Shown here piece after piece: positions 1 to 7,217 of a stretch of DNA of 23,818 nt. The number at the start of each line of letters is the position of its first letter. Position 1 is the first letter of the stretch. This DNA comes from Acetothermia bacterium UBA7521 (GTDB taxonomy: Bacteria; Bipolaricaulota; Bipolaricaulia; Bipolaricaulales; Bipolaricaulaceae): positions 1 through 23,818 of the forward strand of contig DLNB01000059.1 of assembly GCA_002479455.1 (NCBI GenBank), written 5' to 3'. A program made the position numbers and the translations under genes. The notes under the pieces are model-generated. The model ran no database searches and was not told where the DNA came from. It saw nothing but the letters and a program-made list of their open reading frames with translations.

Positions 1-1
1 G

Positions 2-313
2 GGGGCGATTGCGGGGGTTCTGGGGGCGTACCTCGTCCTCTACCCGTGGTCGCGGGTCCTGACCGTGGTCCCGCTGTTCTTCTTCCTCCACCTTGTGGAG
101 ATCCCGGCCCTCATTCTCCTCGGGCTGTGGTTCATCGTGCAGTTCTTCTCGGGGATCGTCGACCTCGGGGGAATGGGAGGCGTGGCGTGGTTTGCCCACA
201 TCGGGGGGTTTCTCGCCGGGGTGCTGCTCGTGTTTCCCCTCAAACGGCGCCAGGTGGTTCCTGGGCTTGTCTCCTGGTGGCGGTGGCGGCGACACCGACA
301 GTACTGGCGGTGA
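2..313 (+). CDS. Rhomboid family intramembrane serine protease, C-terminal part
   Basis: The reading frame is open from the window edge and ends in TGA at 311-313, so only the last 103 residues are present. They begin GAIAGVLGAY, which is what normally follows the GxS of the rhomboid catalytic serine; the serine itself lies outside the window. Hydrophobic membrane segments follow, and a later AHIGGFLAGV segment carries the histidine of the Ser-His dyad. The tail is basic and Trp/Arg-rich, probably cytoplasmic. Rhomboids cleave transmembrane helices within the membrane. The substrate here is unknown. The stop lies one base before the rnhB start at 315, so the two genes are probably co-transcribed. 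The family call is firm; the subtype is not. Confidence 0.85.
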   Translation, partial: GAIAGVLGAYLVLYPWSRVLTVVPLFFFLHLVEIPALILLGLWFIVQFFSGIVDLGGMGGVAWFAHIGGFLAGVLLVFPLKRRQVVPGLVSWWRWRRHRQYWR

Positions 314-314
314 T

Positions 315-950
315 ATGGCCACCGTTCTTGGGGTGGACGAGGCGGGACGGGGGGCAGTGTTGGGCCCCCTCATCGTGGCGGGGATCTGCGTCGAGGAAGA
401 AGAGCTGCAAGATCTTTGGGGACTGGGAGCGCGGGACTCGAAACAGGTCGCGCGCGAGGAGCGGATCGCCTTGGTGAGGGCGATCGCTCGGTCCGGCGCC
501 CGCGGACGGGTTGTCGTCATCCCGGCGTCGGCCGTGGATCGGGAGAACCTGACGTCTCTCGAACGCGACGCCGTCCTCGCGCTCGTCACCGCGCTTTCTC
601 CGGCGCGTGTCGTTGTGGATACCCCGGTCGGCCCACGGGCCATCCCGCAGTTCAGCGACTCCCTATCCTTCCTGTCAGGGCTCCCCCGCGATGCGATCAC
701 GGTGGTTCCCAAGGCGGACCAGGATCATCCTGCGGTGGCCGCGGCTTCGCTGCTTGCCAAGGTGGTGAGGGACGGGTACGTCGTTGGCCTGCGCCGCCAG
801 TACGGGGATTTCGGCTGGGGCTACCCCAGCGAGCCCAAGGTTCGGGCTCTCCTCTCTGCCTGGCTCGCTGAGCACGGGGCCTTCCCCCCGATTTGTCGCA
901 CCCGCTGGCGATGTGTACAGGATCTCCTTTCACCTCAGTTTCTGGAATAG
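315..950 (+). CDS. rnhB: Ribonuclease HII, archaeal-type
   Basis: This 211-residue protein would cleave the RNA strand of RNA-DNA hybrids and remove misincorporated ribonucleotides. The N-terminus has VDEAGRG with D8 and E9. Further acidic active-site residues are D102 (VVVDTPVG) and D135 (KADQDHP), followed by AAASLLAKVVRD. The metal-dependent DEDD set therefore appears complete. The ADxxxP motif, the GWGYPSEP segment and the ending PPICRTRW resemble archaeal/eukaryotic-type RNase HII more than the common bacterial form. The start is the ATG at 315, immediately after the rhomboid stop; the frame is open further upstream, but that part overlaps the rhomboid gene and has no conserved sequence. 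Length fits the family. Confidence 0.93.
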   Translation: MATVLGVDEAGRGAVLGPLIVAGICVEEEELQDLWGLGARDSKQVAREERIALVRAIARSGARGRVVVIPASAVDRENLTSLERDAVLALVTALSPARVVVDTPVGPRAIPQFSDSLSFLSGLPRDAITVVPKADQDHPAVAAASLLAKVVRDGYVVGLRRQYGDFGWGYPSEPKVRALLSAWLAEHGAFPPICRTRWRCVQDLLSPQFLE

Positions 951-1025
951 CCTGTGAGTTGCACCTTGGCCAAAACCAGGGGAGAATGGGAGAAGCTGCG
1001 GTAAGAGGACGAGAAGGAGGAACTC

Positions 1026-1166
1026 ATGCCCAAACGCACTTTCCAACCCCATCGTCGGCGGAGGTACCGCGTTCACGGGTTCCTGGCCCGGAAGCGGACC
1101 CCAGCTGGACGGCGGGTGCTCGCTCGGAGACGGAAGAAGGGACGGTACCGGCTGACGCCGGCGTGA
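1026..1166 (+). CDS. rpmH: 50S ribosomal protein bL34
   Basis: This 46-residue, very basic protein is structural in the large ribosomal subunit. It begins MPKRTFQPHRRRRYRVHGF, continues with ARKRTPAGRRVLARRR, and ends KKGRYRLTPA, matching bL34 along its whole length. A strong ribosome binding site, AAGGAGG at 1014-1020, lies five bases before the ATG. The neighbours are unusual: bL34 normally sits with rnpA, yidC and dnaA near the origin, but here it lies between rnhB and infB, only 19 bp before the infB start, so it is probably co-transcribed with infB. No rnpA is visible in this window. Confidence 0.95.
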   Translation: MPKRTFQPHRRRRYRVHGFLARKRTPAGRRVLARRRKKGRYRLTPA

Positions 1167-1185
1167 CGTCCTGTGGAGGGGGAGT

Positions 1186-2913
1186 TTGACAAAGAAGCGC
1201 GTGTACGAGATCGCCCGTGACCTGGGGATTCCCTCGAAAGATCTCCTCGAGGCCCTCGTCGAGTTGGGGATGCCCGGGTTGAGGGCGGTGAACACGGTTA
1301 CGGACGAGGAAGCCGAGCTCATCCGGGAGTTCTTCCGGGACCGGCCCGCCCCGACTGCGGCCGAGGCTCCCTCGCCAGCCGAGCCCGAACCCCCTCCCAA
1401 GCGGCACGGGAAGCCACGGCCGCCGATCGTGGCCGTGCTCGGGCACATCGATCACGGAAAGACGACCCTCCTCGACGCGATCCGCAAGGCGCATGTCGCC
1501 GAAGGCGAGGCGGGTGGGATTACCCAGTCCATCGGCGCCTACCAGGCGACGGTGAACGGCCGGGCGATCACGTTCATTGACACCCCGGGGCACCGCGCGT
1601 TCACGGCGATGCGCGCCCGGGGGGCGCAGATCACGGATATCGCCATCCTCGTCGTGGCGGCGGACGACGGGGTGATGGCCCAGACTCTGGAGGCAGCGGA
1701 TCACATCAAGGCGGCCGGGGTGCCGGTCATCGTCGCCATCAACAAGATGGACAAGCCCGGCGCGAACAAAGATCGCGTCCTGCAAGACCTCGCCAAGCTC
1801 GGGTACACGCCCGAGGAGTGGGGAGGGTCGACGGTGATGGTCCCCCTCTCATCCCTCACCGGGCAAGGGGTGGATGACCTTTTGGAGATGATCCTCCTCC
1901 TCTCCGACATGGAAGGCATCTACGGGGATCCGAACGGCGAGCTGGAGGCGATGGTCATCGAGTCCAGCCTCGATCCGGGGAGAGGCCCGGTAGCGACGGT
2001 CATCGTGAGGAACGGCACCCTGCGCGAGCGTGACGCGATCGTGGTGGGAGGAACCTCAGGTCGGATCCGCGCGCTGCTCGACTATCGGGGCGAGAGGCTC
2101 GCCGCTGCTACACCGGGGATGCCTGCCGTGGTGCTTGGGCTGTCCGGCGTTCCGGCAGCGGGGGAGAGGGTTGAGTACAGCGACAACCCGAACGAGGCCC
2201 GCCGCATCGCCGAGGGACGGACGAGGGCCACCGCGGACGAACGTCGTGCCGCCCGGCCCCCGAAGACGTTTGAAGAACTCATCCAGGTGGCCCAGACGAA
2301 GCAGCTCGTGGTCGTGCTCAAGGCGGCCAGCGCGGGAGCGCTCGAAGCGGCGAAGCACGAGCTGGGAAACCTCAAAGCCGACGGAGTTGAGCTGGAAATC
2401 CTTCATGCCGGGGTGGGGCCGGTCACGGAGACGGATGTTCTCCTTGCATCCGCTGAACAGGACATGCAGCCCCTCATCGTGGGGTTCGCGGTCAAGGTGG
2501 ACAGCAAGGCCGCGCGTCTCGCTGAACAGCGCAACGTTCCGGTACGGACCTACGACATCATCTACGACCTCGCTCAGGATGTGGGGCGTGCGCTGCGCCG
2601 CCTGTTGGGACCCGAGTTCCGCGAGACGAAGGTTGGCGAGGTTGAGGTCCTGAAAACGTTTGACATCGACGGCGTGGGTCGAATCGCGGGGTGCTCGGTG
2701 CGCTCGGGTCGTGTCGTGCGGGCGGGGAAGGTGAAGGTTTATCGCGATGGGGACGAAGTGTTCTCGGGCGAGATCGCGTCCCTCAAGCGATTCACCGATG
2801 ACGTCCGCGAGGTGCAGGCCGGACGCGAGTGCGGGATTCGCGTTCGCGACTGGAACGACGTTCAGCCCGGAGACACGTTCGAGATCTACACCGTCGAGGA
2901 GATCCCGGTTTAG
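1186..2913 (+). CDS. infB: Translation initiation factor IF-2, short form
   Basis: A 575-residue GTPase that places initiator tRNA on the ribosome and promotes subunit joining. The start is TTG at 1186, with GGAGGGGGAG at 1175-1184 as binding site. Layout: an IF2_N domain (residues 1-50), a short Pro/Glu-rich linker (51-80), the G domain with GHIDHGKT (86-93), DTPGH (132-136) and NKMD (186-189), then domain II, and the C-terminal initiator-tRNA domain containing ECGIRV. It is much shorter than the roughly 890-residue E. coli protein because the N-terminal region is small. Several normally constant G-domain positions differ: GGITQSIGAY has Ser for the usual His, DDGVMAQT has Ala for Pro, and the G5 SAK is replaced by SSL. 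The rest aligns well, so the gene is probably functional. Confidence 0.96.
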   Translation: MTKKRVYEIARDLGIPSKDLLEALVELGMPGLRAVNTVTDEEAELIREFFRDRPAPTAAEAPSPAEPEPPPKRHGKPRPPIVAVLGHIDHGKTTLLDAIRKAHVAEGEAGGITQSIGAYQATVNGRAITFIDTPGHRAFTAMRARGAQITDIAILVVAADDGVMAQTLEAADHIKAAGVPVIVAINKMDKPGANKDRVLQDLAKLGYTPEEWGGSTVMVPLSSLTGQGVDDLLEMILLLSDMEGIYGDPNGELEAMVIESSLDPGRGPVATVIVRNGTLRERDAIVVGGTSGRIRALLDYRGERLAAATPGMPAVVLGLSGVPAAGERVEYSDNPNEARRIAEGRTRATADERRAARPPKTFEELIQVAQTKQLVVVLKAASAGALEAAKHELGNLKADGVELEILHAGVGPVTETDVLLASAEQDMQPLIVGFAVKVDSKAARLAEQRNVPVRTYDIIYDLAQDVGRALRRLLGPEFRETKVGEVEVLKTFDIDGVGRIAGCSVRSGRVVRAGKVKVYRDGDEVFSGEIASLKRFTDDVREVQAGRECGIRVRDWNDVQPGDTFEIYTVEEIPV

Positions 2914-2918
2914 GTCCG

Positions 2919-3200
2919 ATGCCGGTGGGCGTGCTTCAGGTGCAGGTGAGACTTCCCGGAGCGCAGACCCTCAAAGACAAACGATCGGTGGTGGCCGGCG
3001 TCCTCGCTCGATCCCGGCGCGAGTTCAGTGTGTCGGCGGCCGAACTGGACGGGTTGGATGACCCCAAGCGGGCTGTTGTCGGGTTCGCCTATCTCTCCAA
3101 CGATGGCCGGCACGTGGATGAAGTCCTGATGAAGCTCCTCGATCAGCTTCAGGGGAGCCGGGACTACTACGTCGAGGGACACGCCCTCTCGGTCGAGTGA
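2919..3200 (+). CDS. DUF503 family protein (YlxP-like)
   Basis: A 93-residue protein starting at the ATG at 2919, six bases after the infB stop. It shows the DUF503 pattern: a first beta strand (MPVGVLQVQVRLPGAQTLKD), then KDKRSVVAGVLARSRREF, then FSVSAAELDGLDDPKRAVVG, and YLSND near the middle. Members of this family commonly sit between infB and rbfA in bacteria. They are small alpha/beta proteins of unknown biochemical role, presumed to be linked to translation or ribosome maturation. The stop TGA (3198-3200) overlaps the next ATG (3200) as TGATG, which suggests coupled translation. Family assignment is confident; function is unknown. Confidence 0.88.
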   Translation: MPVGVLQVQVRLPGAQTLKDKRSVVAGVLARSRREFSVSAAELDGLDDPKRAVVGFAYLSNDGRHVDEVLMKLLDQLQGSRDYYVEGHALSVE

Positions 3201-3514
3201 TGTCCGCCCGTGTCCGGCGCCGGCTTCTGGCGACGGTCGTTCGGGAGGTGGCGGACGTTCTCGAGTTCGAGGCCAAGGCCCCCGTGGTCCGTGGAACCGC
3301 CCCGATGGCCGTCGGAGCGAAGCGCTCCGCGAGCGGGAAAGAGGTGCCTCGGGTGGGGGTTGAACAGGGCGAGGGACAAGAGATCCATCTGGGGCCACGA
3401 TTGAGCGCGTGTTCGTACCCAACTCCCCGGGGGGGCCTCTGGACGCGGGGCGCCGCAGCGAGGCTCCATTCTGGCGGGCCCTGCTTCCCTGGCACTACGA
3501 TGGGAGGGGAGTGA
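3200..3514 (+). CDS. Small basic protein in the rbfA position, possible divergent or degenerate RbfA
   Basis: A 104-residue frame that starts with TGATG on the DUF503 stop and ends with TGATG on the next start (3514). Overlaps at both ends favour real, coupled translation. The first 26 residues, MSARVRRRLLATVVREVADV and following LEFEAK, resemble the first helix of ribosome-binding factor A, and the position after infB-DUF503 is where rbfA is expected. The RbfA core (the VTVTxVEVSxDL strand and the KH-like fold) cannot be found in this frame or in the other two. The C-terminal third is Gly/Pro/Cys-rich and looks unlike a folded protein. It may be a decayed or very divergent rbfA, or an unrelated small protein. 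I do not assign a function. Confidence 0.42.
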   Translation: MSARVRRRLLATVVREVADVLEFEAKAPVVRGTAPMAVGAKRSASGKEVPRVGVEQGEGQEIHLGPRLSACSYPTPRGGLWTRGAAARLHSGGPCFPGTTMGGE

Positions 3515-4713
3515 TGTCTGAGCCCCGATTGCCGGTGCTACCGCTCGTGTCTGGGTTCCATCGTGAGGCAGAGAGTCTGTTCCGTCCCTTGGCGGAGGCG
3601 TTTCGCGGGCATGGCCAGGTGGAGGTCCTCTCTGCCGACGCCGCGACCATCGCCTCTGAACCCGCCCACGTCCTCCTCGTGCTCTCCGGCGGGACGGAGG
3701 GCGAGGCCCTCGCGTTCGCCGAGAAGACCCGCGGGCCGATCATCCTCCTGTCCCATCCTGGGCACAACTCCCTTCCCGCTGCTCTCGAGATCGCGGCCCG
3801 CCTTCGGCAGGATGGCCGCATAGTTCAACTGGTCCATCTCGGCGCCGACGCCCGTCGCCTATCCGTGCTTACGGGGGCGATCGCTCTTGCCCGAGGCCTG
3901 CGGGGCCAGCGGGTTGGGCTGATCGGGGCCCCGTCCCCGTGGCTCGTGGCGAGTTCGCCGGCCCCGTCGGTGTTTCAGGAAAGGCTTGGGGTCGAAGTTA
4001 TCTCGATCCCACTGGAAGAAGTCCTGAAACGCGTCCCGTCGCGGCCTTCCTGCACGGTGGAGGGGATCGGGCAGGGGGTTGGCGAGGAGGAGCGGGAGAT
4101 GGGCGCCCGCGTTCACGCGGCCCTGCTCCGGATCGTCGAGGAAGAGCACCTGGATGCCGTGTCCATTGCGTGCTTTGGGCTTCTCCCCCACCGGATGACG
4201 GCCTGCTGGGCCTTGTCGTGCCTGTCCGATGTCGGCCTTCCCGGCGGCTGCGAGGGAGATCTGCCTGCCTTGCTGGCGTTGATGGTTGCCCAAGAACTGA
4301 CCGGTGGCCCGGGATTCCTCGCCAACCCCGCAGATGTAGACCTCAAAAGGGAGACTCTGACGCTGGCGCACTGCACGGTGCCGTTGGCGCTCACCTGCTC
4401 GCACGTTCTTCGCACTCACTTCGAGTCGGGCCTTGGCTTGGCCGTGGCGGGAGAGGTCAGACCCGGCGCGTACACCCTCGTTCGGTTTGGCGGAAGGGAT
4501 CTTGGACAAGGGTTCTTCGTCGAAGGCAGTGTTCTCGCCGAGTCTGTCGGTCGGGAAGACCTGTGCCGCACCCAGCTCCGGTTCAAGATGCCGCGGGGGG
4601 CGATCGAGCGGTTGCTCCGCGAGCCCCTCGGGAACCATCACGTTCTCATCCCCGGCTCCTGTCGAGCTGTGCTCTCAGCGTTTCAAGAACTCTTCCTCGC
4701 TGGGAACGCTTAG
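3514..4713 (+). CDS. L-fucose/L-arabinose isomerase-like protein
   Basis: A 399-residue cytoplasmic protein. The chosen start is the ATG at 3514, preceded by GGGAGGGGAG; the frame is open back to 3409, but that stretch overlaps the upstream ORF. The N-terminal half has alternating strands and helices as in FucI/AraA-like folds. The C-terminal half carries the likely metal ligands: CEGD (246-249), AHCTVPL (285-291) and GNHHVLIPG (373-381), corresponding to the Glu, Asp and His that bind Mn in fucose isomerase. Many family members in genomes like this have no proven substrate, so a sugar isomerase activity is only a guess. Neighbouring genes are translational and give no sugar-pathway context. 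The stop TAG (4711-4713) overlaps the stop of the convergent gene by bases. Confidence 0.75.
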   Translation: MSEPRLPVLPLVSGFHREAESLFRPLAEAFRGHGQVEVLSADAATIASEPAHVLLVLSGGTEGEALAFAEKTRGPIILLSHPGHNSLPAALEIAARLRQDGRIVQLVHLGADARRLSVLTGAIALARGLRGQRVGLIGAPSPWLVASSPAPSVFQERLGVEVISIPLEEVLKRVPSRPSCTVEGIGQGVGEEEREMGARVHAALLRIVEEEHLDAVSIACFGLLPHRMTACWALSCLSDVGLPGGCEGDLPALLALMVAQELTGGPGFLANPADVDLKRETLTLAHCTVPLALTCSHVLRTHFESGLGLAVAGEVRPGAYTLVRFGGRDLGQGFFVEGSVLAESVGREDLCRTQLRFKMPRGAIERLLREPLGNHHVLIPGSCRAVLSAFQELFLAGNA

Positions 4714-6128
4714 AACAGCCCCTTCCAGCCCGTGGTGAGGATCCAGGTCTTATTCAGGTCAAGAGGGTCGGGTTCTCCAAACTTGAGGCCGACATTGACG
4801 AGCACCTCGCGGGAGATAGGGAAGTAGAGGATGAGGTTCCCCATTCCGAACCCGAATATGGTTCCCGTTTCACGTTTGAAGTACGCAGAGAGCTGGAACC
4901 GCCCTGGATTTCCGCAGCACGGGACGATCGGGCCTTCGAGCTGCCATAGCTCGAAGAATTGCGCGTAGCCCGTGACCTCGGCGTCCTTCAGCGGGTTGAA
5001 CGACGTGACCAGACGGAGGGTGTACCCTCCGAGTGCTTCGCACTTGATCTCGATCCCATAGAGGTCAATCCCTTCAAAGCCGAATCCACCGGTGGGCGTG
5101 GCGAGGGAAACGAAGGGCTTCATACACGCCACCCAGCCTGAGGTGATGCGCAGCGCCGGTTCGATCCTCTTTTCCTCTACGGTGAACGTGACCTTGAAGT
5201 CGAAGAACGTCTGGATGCTCCCGCACCCGGGACAGGGGATCTCGATACCCTTGATCAGGAAGCTCAGGTGATCGAACCCGGCCTTCGTCTGCACGAACTC
5301 CAGTTCCCAGTTCGTGGGGCATCCCTGACAGATCCACGGCCCCTTCACCACCAGGCGTTGCTCGCTGAACGTGGGAGTGAGCGTGACGAACGTGGTGCGG
5401 CTATCGAACGTGAACGGCCCCACGGTTCCCTGGACCTGGAAGGTAGAGTAGGACGGTGTTTGAGGATCTGTTCCCGAGAGGTAGAACGTGTAGGCCCAGG
5501 TAGCGCCGAGGAGGTTCACGGTCGCGTTGAGGGTCCACGAATTCAGACCGGGGATCGTGGGGTCAAAGTCCAGTGTGGATGTGATGGGCAGACGCCACAG
5601 GCTGGGCCAAGTTCCTTCGAGTTCAGTGCGCGTTGTACCCACGAACGATGTGAACCCATCTTGGGTCCAAGTGGCGCGAAGCCCCTGCTCGAAGTAGGTG
5701 AACCGTGCTTGGATGCCGAAGATGAACTTGTGGCTATCCACTGCAAAGGTAGGTCCAGACAGGACGATCTCCCCTTCGGAAGTGAGGACGAACGGGCTCA
5801 TCGTTGCGCCAGGAGAGAGGACAATCAACTGCACTGTGCCGAGGTCCCACTGGCCGGTGTCAGTCTGGACAAGGTAATGAACCCAATCCGTTCCGGAAAA
5901 GCCGGGGCGGGGGATGTAGGTGAGGTTCGGGGGGATCCCCACGAGCGTGCCCTGTGTGGGCGGTTCGAGGATCGTGTACGTGACATCGGGGTCTCCTCCC
6001 GCGAGAAGGAACAGAGCGGGAGAGTCGAACTGCACGAACACCACTTGCATGGGAGCGTTGGCTGACCACCCGACCAGCGTTATCGTGGCCGCGGCCATCC
6101 ACACTGCGATTCGTCCGCCTAAAGACAT
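4710..6128 (-). CDS. Secreted Ig-like plus cysteine-rich barrel-like protein (barrel paralogue 1)
   Basis: A 472-residue protein with a signal peptide (residues 1-25, ending SANA). Residues about 26-105 form a cadherin/bacterial-Ig-like module (YTILEPPTQGTLVG, LTYIPRPGFSGTDW). The remainder consists of alternating amphipathic strands and ends in GWKGLF, with the terminal Phe typical of outer-membrane beta-barrels. Eight cysteines fall in clusters at 267/270, 299/302, 335, 363 and 404/405. The C-terminal 200 residues align with the protein at 7218-8585, including these clusters. The binding site AAGGAGGT lies before the ATG. It follows the Ig-like gene by 17 bp, so the two are probably one operon. 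I do not recognise a named family; localisation in the outer membrane is inferred. Confidence 0.7.
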   Translation of the reverse strand: MSLGGRIAVWMAAATITLVGWSANAPMQVVFVQFDSPALFLLAGGDPDVTYTILEPPTQGTLVGIPPNLTYIPRPGFSGTDWVHYLVQTDTGQWDLGTVQLIVLSPGATMSPFVLTSEGEIVLSGPTFAVDSHKFIFGIQARFTYFEQGLRATWTQDGFTSFVGTTRTELEGTWPSLWRLPITSTLDFDPTIPGLNSWTLNATVNLLGATWAYTFYLSGTDPQTPSYSTFQVQGTVGPFTFDSRTTFVTLTPTFSEQRLVVKGPWICQGCPTNWELEFVQTKAGFDHLSFLIKGIEIPCPGCGSIQTFFDFKVTFTVEEKRIEPALRITSGWVACMKPFVSLATPTGGFGFEGIDLYGIEIKCEALGGYTLRLVTSFNPLKDAEVTGYAQFFELWQLEGPIVPCCGNPGRFQLSAYFKRETGTIFGFGMGNLILYFPISREVLVNVGLKFGEPDPLDLNKTWILTTGWKGLF

Positions 6129-6145
6129 TGCTGACCTCCTTGCCG

Positions 6146-6883
6146 TTACTCAGGTTGTCTTGTTGCCAGATGAACGCCGGGACTTTTCCCCAGGGCGATC
6201 AGAAACGAAAACGCCTGCTGGTCTTTGACCACCGTGAGGATGTAGGCCCCCGGGGCGCAGGAATCGGTATGCACGCGCAGCCAACCCAAAGGGTTCCAGT
6301 CAGTGACGACTGGGACAAACCGCGCTTCCCCACGACTTACTTGGCACATTCCCACCCACAACGGCTCCCCTCCTGGGGGGAGAAGGACGGGGATGGGTTG
6401 TCCTACAGAGAATCCAGGACTGAGCTCAGTGAAGATGTACCAGGCCTGCACTCCCCAGTTCACGAGGTCCACCGCCAGACTGGCCAAGCCTGTTTCGGAG
6501 GATCGATCGGGCTGGCCGATGCGGTGAGTCGTGATCCCAGGGGCAACCTGCAGCCTGACCGTTCCGAGATCGAACGCTCCGTACGGGTCCATCACTGCGA
6601 ACCGGATCTCGTCCACTCCCACGAAGCCACGTTCGGGGGTGTAGGTCAGGTGAGGGGCTTCCCCATCCAACTGCCCGTGGGAGGGCCCGCCGAGAATGGT
6701 GTAGGTCAAGGGATCCCCGTTCGGGTCGGAAGCCTTCAGCGTAAGTGACACCGGTACGCCGACCGTCACGTTCACCACCATCATCTCTGCGCGCGGTGGA
6801 AGGTTCTTCCCCGTCCCGAAGACAGCACCCGCGAGCAAGACGAGCACACACATGCCGAAGGGTCGTGCCATCATGGGCTTCAT
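6146..6883 (-). CDS. Secreted protein with one cadherin/Ig-like domain
   Basis: A 245-residue protein. The start is set at the ATG at 6883 because it opens a good signal peptide (MKPMMARPFGMCVLVLLAGA) behind a GAGGGGG site; the frame extends 30 residues upstream without signal-like sequence. Residues about 28-113 fit the bacterial Ig/cadherin-like repeat (ASDPNGDPLTYTILGGPSHG, then LTYTPERGFVGVDEIRF and FDLGTVRLQV). The same module is present at the N-terminus of the next gene (4710-6128). The C-terminal 130 residues are unrecognised. They include an LPPGGEPLWVGM segment and a segment (SCAPGAYILTVVKDQQ) like the last strands of a beta-sandwich. No membrane anchor is visible, so the protein is probably periplasmic or surface-bound by partners. 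Confidence 0.72.
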   Translation of the reverse strand: MKPMMARPFGMCVLVLLAGAVFGTGKNLPPRAEMMVVNVTVGVPVSLTLKASDPNGDPLTYTILGGPSHGQLDGEAPHLTYTPERGFVGVDEIRFAVMDPYGAFDLGTVRLQVAPGITTHRIGQPDRSSETGLASLAVDLVNWGVQAWYIFTELSPGFSVGQPIPVLLPPGGEPLWVGMCQVSRGEARFVPVVTDWNPLGWLRVHTDSCAPGAYILTVVKDQQAFSFLIALGKSPGVHLATRQPE

Positions 6884-7217
6884 GGTGGCGCCCCCTCGCG
6901 TTCTCGAAGCGGCAGGTGGTGTGCCAGGCAACAGAAGCGCGTGGTTCTCCGCGAGGAGTTTGTTCCGTGACACCGACTACATATTTCGTGGATTGTCCTA
7001 TTCTGAAAGGTGTCTAGGAGATCAACGACACCAGTGGCGGGCCGTGCGTGCAGACCCGCAATGCGTCATGGAAGACAACCTGCGGGAGTCCGTTGGTGGG
7101 ACTCCGAGAGGTTCATGGCTTGGGAGGGTGGGCCCGGGTCTAGGGGGACCAGGTTCAACAAGCTTAACCCTGATTAGCCCCTATCGAAGCTTCCAGTAGC
7201 TGGAGCGGGCAGCGTTT
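6884..7217. other. 334-bp intergenic region between two surface-protein genes
   Basis: No convincing coding sequence is present. It separates the 3' end of the gene at 7218-8585 from the start of the gene at 6146-6883, so on the - strand it should hold any terminator of the first and the promoter of the second. Near the middle is a perfect 7-bp inverted repeat (7085-7091 with 7099-7105) and a less GC-rich patch at about 6975-7010 flanked by GACACC/GGTGTC. I see no T-run that would make a classical intrinsic terminator, and no clear -10/-35 pair. Confidence 0.5.
7085..7105. repeat. Perfect 7-bp inverted repeat, hairpin candidate
   Basis: GGAGTCC (7085-7091) and GGACTCC (7099-7105) are perfect reverse complements around a 7-base loop, GTTGGTG. 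In RNA from the - strand this hairpin would lie about 110 bases after the stop of the barrel-like gene. No T-run follows on either strand, so it is either a transcript-end stabiliser, an operator-like site or chance. Confidence 0.4.

Noticed and set aside
955..990. A promoter before rpmH (TTGCAC, 17 bases, GAGAAT)
   Set aside because: The match to both hexamers is too weak to separate from chance in this GC-rich sequence.
3200..3514. A frameshifted but otherwise normal rbfA
   Set aside because: I read all three frames from 3280 to 3514 and none gives the central RbfA strands, so a single frameshift does not restore it.
3939..4949. A 336-residue open frame on the + strand
   Set aside because: Out-of-frame shadow of the isomerase-like gene that also runs across the convergent junction; Arg/Gly-rich with no motif.
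5268..6065. A 265-residue open frame on the + strand
   Set aside because: Antisense to the barrel-like gene, which has a signal peptide, domain motifs and a strong ribosome binding site on its own strand.
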